A stretch of 64,000 nucleotides of DNA. It comes from Porphyra umbilicalis (Eukaryota > Rhodophyta > Bangiophyceae > Bangiales > Bangiaceae). A program made the translations under genes and the position numbers. Under the pieces are notes generated by a model. The model was not told the DNA's origin. It was given only the letters and a program-made list of their open reading frames with translations, and searched no databases. Numbering within the stretch: the first letter of the stretch is position 1; each line of letters begins with the position of its first letter. The DNA lies in the NCBI GenBank assembly GCA_002049455.2, contig KV919121.1, positions 1 to 64,000 on the forward strand, given 5' to 3'. Shown here in pieces: positions 63,601 to 64,000 of the stretch.

Positions 63601-64000
63601 GTCGGCCGCGGAGGTCGCCCAAGCCGAGGGGCGGGCCGTGCGCCTCGGCCGCACCGCGCCGGTGCGGGTGGAGGTGGCGGTCGCGGTGGGGACGGGCGAT
63701 GACGCGCTCGCGGGGGTGCTGTCGCGCAAGTACGCGGCGGTGGCGGCGGTGGTGGACGGGGCGGGGGGGGGGGGGGGCGGGGGCGCCGCCGAGGGGGGTG
63801 GAGGGGGAAGTGTTCTGGACAGCTTTGTGGCCGCCGCCGACGGCGGCGGTGGCAGGGGTGGGGGCGGCGTGGGGGGGAGGCGGGGGGGACCGTGCGCCTG
63901 TGCGACGCGGGGCCTAGAGGAGCCGCCCTGCGGCGTGACGGCGGCGGCGGCGGCGGTGGGGCGGTGGCGGCCGCGCCGCCACGGCCGCCGCCGCCGCCGC
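60676..64000 (+). CDS. SMARCAL1: SMARCAL1/ZRANB3-like annealing helicase (partial, frameshifted)
   Basis: SNF2-family ATPase expected to anneal RPA-coated ssDNA and remodel stalled forks. The ATG at 60676 begins an Ala/Gly/Pro-rich arm with an acidic helix (IEELVLDDADVAAIEAAV). A HARP-like region (VALELGPAGAVVGRVHGQL with WPPGS, about 61420-61660) precedes the ATPase core: LLPHQ, LLLADAMGLGKTVTAL, LIVAPASLRTVW, VAIVSFELA, LVDEAHELRNAGTAR, VTGTPALARPADLF. The C-terminal helicase lobe has VAVFASHTEMLAAL, LLDGATRP, VALLGLRVAGAGLTLTAADVVLF and QAEGRAVRLGR, the DISTANT/SMARCAL1-subfamily form. The reading frame moves at C or G runs near 61370-61410, 62049-62077, 62339-62352 and 63351-63361, and probably near 62600-62700. 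The last frame is still open at the window edge. Confidence 0.82.

Overview
The window looks like nuclear DNA of a GC-rich, intron-poor photosynthetic eukaryote. It has histones H2A and H2B, GT-AG introns of about 230-290 bp, a protein with a plastid-type leader, a cytosolic-type fructose-1,6-bisphosphatase, and cut-and-paste transposons. The very high GC, the mostly intronless genes and the phenylalanine-containing plastid leader would suit a bangiophyte red alga, but that assignment is inference.

Layout. 0.4-6.4 kb: RAD5-type DNA-damage-tolerance helicase (-). 6.8-8.1 kb: Myb/SANT-like protein (+), divergent from it, with a perfect 26-nt palindrome between them. 8.05-16.7 kb: very large Dicer-like gene (-) with dimerization domain, PAZ, two complete RNase III domains and a dsRBD, preceded by thousands of bases of low-complexity coding sequence. 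17.6-20.2 kb: plastid LEA-like protein (+) and FBPase (-, one intron). 20.9-30.2 kb: transposon island with a short TAGGGTTG-ended element, a 1.9-kb long-TIR element carrying an internal TA-flanked MITE, and a decayed pogo/Tc-type DDE element into which a hAT element inserted with an 8-bp target duplication. 31.9-34.6 kb: ULP1 SUMO protease (+). 35.8-37.3 kb: 6-phosphogluconate dehydrogenase (+). 37.9-38.8 kb: probable THOC7 (-). 39.7-41.2 kb: divergent H2B/H2A.X pair. 41.7-44.4 kb: VPS52 (-). 44.8-45.8 kb: membrane-anchored FKBP (-, one intron). 46.3-55 kb: repeat-rich, gene-poor DNA holding a disordered basic protein and a pogo transposase with an intact catalytic triad. 56.4-58.4 kb: FG-GAP repeat protein (-). 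59.3-60.2 kb: second TAGGGTTG-ended element. 60.7 kb to the end: SMARCAL1-like annealing helicase (+), running off the window.

A recurring feature is that good open reading frames change frame exactly at long G or C homopolymers (RAD5, Dicer, ULP1, VPS52, FG-GAP protein, SMARCAL1-like, pogo transposase). The simplest reading is homopolymer-length error in the assembly, not gene death, because conserved motifs lie intact on both sides. The genes are independent units, but several concern genome maintenance and chromatin (RAD5, SMARCAL1-like, H2A.X, H2B, ULP1) or RNA metabolism (Dicer, THOC7).
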